Below, piece after piece: positions 61,808 through 64,000 of a stretch of DNA of 64,000 nucleotides. The stretch comes from Coleofasciculaceae cyanobacterium. Lineage in GTDB: Bacteria; Cyanobacteriota; Cyanobacteriia; Cyanobacteriales; Xenococcaceae. The stretch covers positions 62,001-126,000 of the forward strand of contig DATNPK010000111.1 in assembly GCA_036703275.1 (NCBI GenBank), read 5' to 3'. The notes under the pieces are model-generated. The model was not told the DNA's origin and searched no databases. It worked only from the letters and a program-made list of their open reading frames with translations. Both the position numbers and the translations under genes were made by a program. Each line of letters opens with the position of its first letter. Within the stretch, counting starts at the first letter, position 1.

Positions 61808-64000
61808 CTATTCTTGGTAAGTATCCATTCCCACACAAGAGCAAACCAAATTGCGATCGCCATAAGCATTATCAATTCTGCCCACCGTCGTCCAAAACTT
61901 ATGTTCTTTTGTCCAAGGCGCAGGATAAGCTGCTTGTTCACGACTATAGGGGTGTGACCATTCACCACAGATAATTGATTCTGCTGTATGGGGTGCGTTT
62001 TTCAAAGGATTATCTTCAGGATCCATGTCTTTATTGGCGATCGCTTCGGCCTCTTGATAAATAGCCAGCATCGCATCGCAATAGCGATCTAGCTGTTCTT
62101 TAGATTCACTTTCGGTAGGCTCGATCATCACTGTACCAATCACGGGCCAAGATACCGTTGGCGCATGAAAACCAAAATCCATCAATCTTTTGGCTACGTC
62201 ATCAACTTCAATCCGCGCTCGTTTTTTCAGAGGGCGCAGATCGATGATACATTCGTGAGCGACAAAACCAGATTCTCCTTTAAATAACACCGAGTAACAG
62301 GGTTCAAGACGCTTTGCCATATAGTTAGCGTTGAGAATTGCCACCTTGGTTGCCTGGGTCAAACCAGCTTCTCCCATCATGGCAATATACATCCAGGAAA
62401 TAGTCAAAATACTGGCACTTCCCCAGGGAGCGGCCGAAATAGCACCGATAGGTTGGGCATCTTGAGCAGTTTTGGGTGTGGCAGGTAAAAAAGGTACTAA
62501 ATGAGACATTACTCCGATGGGACCAACCCCTGGACCACCACCACCATGAGGAATACAGAAGGTTTTGTGGAGATTAAGGTGACAGACGTCTGCGCCAAAA
62601 TCGCCAGGACGACATAAACCAACTTGAGCATTCATATTTGCTCCATCCATATAAACTTGTCCTGCGTACTGATGCACAATGGCACAGATGCTTTTAATTT
62701 CCGCTTCAAACACCCCATGAGTTGAGGGATATGTCACCATCAGTGCCGCTAAATTAGCTTGATGCTTTTCGGCTTTGGTTTGTAAATCTTGCAGGTCAAT
62801 ATTGCCAAAGCGATCGCATTTTACTGCCACCACCTTCATGCCACACATTACCGCACTGGCAGGGTTAGTGCCGTGAGCCGATTCAGGAATTAAACAAATA
62901 TTACGATGTCCTTCTCCTCTGGATTGATGATATTGGCGAATTACCTGTAGTCCTGCATATTCTCCCTGCGAACCCGCATTAGGTTGTAAAGAGATACCTG
63001 CAAAACCCGTAATTTCTGCCAGCCATTCTTCTAGTTCAGCAAAAAGTTTTTGATAACCTTGAGCTTGTTCTAAAGGAGCAAAAGGATGAATATTGCCAAA
63101 TTCTGCCCAAGTCACGGGAATCATTTCCGCTGTAGCATTGAGCTTCATAGTGCAAGAACCCAGCGGAATCATCGAGGTAGTCAGGGATAAATCCTTGGTT
63201 TCTAGCTGATGTAAATAACGCAGAAGTTTAGTTTCTGAATGATAGCGATTAAATACTTCGTCTGTTAAATATTGACTAGTACGTAACTGCTGCTGAGCGA
63301 TAGTTGGCGATTGGTTAACCAGCAATTGTGCACAGTCAAAAGGTAAATCTGTATCTCCGGCAAAGATTTGCCACAGCTGAATAATATCTTGTTCGGTGGT
63401 AGTTTCATCTACAGAGATGCCGATCGCCTTGGTATCAAGCCAACGCAAATTTATTTGATTGTTGGCAGCAATTTTAAGAATATCCGCAGCGTTTTTAGCT
63501 CCTGTCTCGATTTCAATCGTGTCAAAGAAAGATTGGTTAACAACTTGATAACCTAGTTTTTCTAACCCAGTTGCCAAACTCGCTGTAAGTTGGTGTATTC
63601 TTTGAGCGATCGCTTTTATCCCAGCTGCACCATGATATACGGCGTACATAGACGCTATTACCGCCAATAGAACCTGAGCCGTACAAATATTGCTGGTGGC
63701 TTTTTCTCGACGAATATGCTGCTCTCTGGTTTGTAGTGCTAATCGCAAAGCAGGTTTCCCATGAACATCTTTGGAAACCCCCACGATACGTCCAGGAACT
63801 TGCCGTTGATATTTTTCCTTAGTAGCAAAATAGGCTGCATGAGGACCACCATAACCCAAGGGAACACCAAACCTTTGTGTGTTTCCTACCGCAATATCTG
63901 CCCCAAATTCTCCAGGAGGAGTTAAAAGCGTTAAGCTGAGAATATCTGCTGCTACAGTGGCTAAAGCTTTGGCTTCGTGTACCTGTTTAATAAAGGCACG
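61808..64000 (-). CDS. gcvP: glycine dehydrogenase (decarboxylating), P-protein, partial
   Basis: The frame runs from its stop at 61808 through 64000, so the N-terminal part is outside the window; about 730 residues are visible. This is the P-protein of the glycine cleavage system, which decarboxylates glycine on PLP. The PLP lysine lies in [20 protein letters not shown], and [19 protein letters not shown] and [19 protein letters not shown] are invariant. The sequence up to the window edge ([14 protein letters not shown]) is in frame, so the ATG-less beginning is only a window effect. Confidence 0.95.
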   Translation of the reverse strand, partial: RAFIKQVHEAKALATVAADILSLTLLTPPGEFGADIAVGNTQRFGVPLGYGGPHAAYFATKEKYQRQVPGRIVGVSKDVHGKPALRLALQTREQHIRREKATSNICTAQVLLAVIASMYAVYHGAAGIKAIAQRIHQLTASLATGLEKLGYQVVNQSFFDTIEIETGAKNAADILKIAANNQINLRWLDTKAIGISVDETTTEQDIIQLWQIFAGDTDLPFDCAQLLVNQSPTIAQQQLRTSQYLTDEVFNRYHSETKLLRYLHQLETKDLSLTTSMIPLGSCTMKLNATAEMIPVTWAEFGNIHPFAPLEQAQGYQKLFAELEEWLAEITGFAGISLQPNAGSQGEYAGLQVIRQYHQSRGEGHRNICLIPESAHGTNPASAVMCGMKVVAVKCDRFGNIDLQDLQTKAEKHQANLAALMVTYPSTHGVFEAEIKSICAIVHQYAGQVYMDGANMNAQVGLCRPGDFGADVCHLNLHKTFCIPHGGGGPGVGPIGVMSHLVPFLPATPKTAQDAQPIGAISAAPWGSASILTISWMYIAMMGEAGLTQATKVAILNANYMAKRLEPCYSVLFKGESGFVAHECIIDLRPLKKRARIEVDDVAKRLMDFGFHAPTVSWPVIGTVMIEPTESESKEQLDRYCDAMLAIYQEAEAIANKDMDPEDNPLKNAPHTAESIICGEWSHPYSREQAAYPAPWTKEHKFWTTVGRIDNAYGDRNLVCSCVGMDTYQE

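Overview
The window comes from a cyanobacterium. The palindrome GCGATCGC (HIP1) recurs throughout. The gene set is also cyanobacterial: psaK (photosystem I), hemJ, dapL, KGK-domain proteins, DUF4079 and DUF760 proteins, a PATAN-type response regulator, a group 2 sigma factor and a tRNA gene carrying a group I intron. Low GC, heptamer repeats and many GC-rich palindromic repeats between and inside genes suggest a repeat-rich genome such as a Pleurocapsales-like lineage, but the genus cannot be fixed from this sequence.

Layout. 1-6.3 kb (minus strand): start of a Ser/Thr kinase, a long carotenoid oxygenase, and a GT4 glycosyltransferase followed by an amylo-1,6-glucosidase-like protein. 7-15.8 kb: DUF4079 and DUF2231 membrane proteins and a group of oxidoreductases (SDR, zinc alcohol dehydrogenase, quinone-reductase-type MDR, hydroxyacid dehydrogenase, aldo/keto reductase) with a cation/proton antiporter. 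16-19 kb: a broken Uma2 gene, a conserved unknown and an M50/CBS protease. 20-25.8 kb: transaldolase, a Pro-rich repeat peptide, a CYP152-type P450, an arsenosugar-type glycosyltransferase with a rhodanese protein, a glutamine amidotransferase and an RhtA-like exporter. 26-33 kb: PATAN/REC regulator with MutT, DUF760, sigma factor, S9 peptidase and a CDP-alcohol phosphatidyltransferase. 33-39 kb is the accessory part: a CBM2-expansin-like protein without a signal peptide, an HNH protein, four tandem KGK-domain genes and a large dynamin-like GTPase gene cut in two by a small repeat. 39-48 kb: hydrolase, PPOX-like protein, a divergent GST/TetR pair with a probable operator, dapL, a TPR gene with two in-frame stops, recF, hemJ, intron-containing tRNA-Arg(CCU) and psaK. 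48-64 kb: a hybrid kinase overlapping a REC-PAS-GGDEF-EAL protein, alanine racemase, HNH, DHH phosphoesterase, SixA, glycosyltransferase, two SDRs, GNAT, hydrolase and the 3' part of gcvP.

Genome decay and repeat activity recur across the window. One family of GC-rich palindromic repeats lies in intergenic DNA. It has also entered a hydroxyacid dehydrogenase gene in frame, the dynamin gene with a frameshift, and a Uma2 pseudogene. Nonsense mutations truncate a KGK gene and a TPR gene, and a 76-bp tandem duplication has moved the stop codon of the DHH gene. The strongest candidates for unusual biology are the dynamin-KGK cluster, the repeat that supplies a start codon inside the dynamin gene, the CBM2-expansin and the tRNA-Arg intron. 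All identifications are from reading the sequence; no database search was run.
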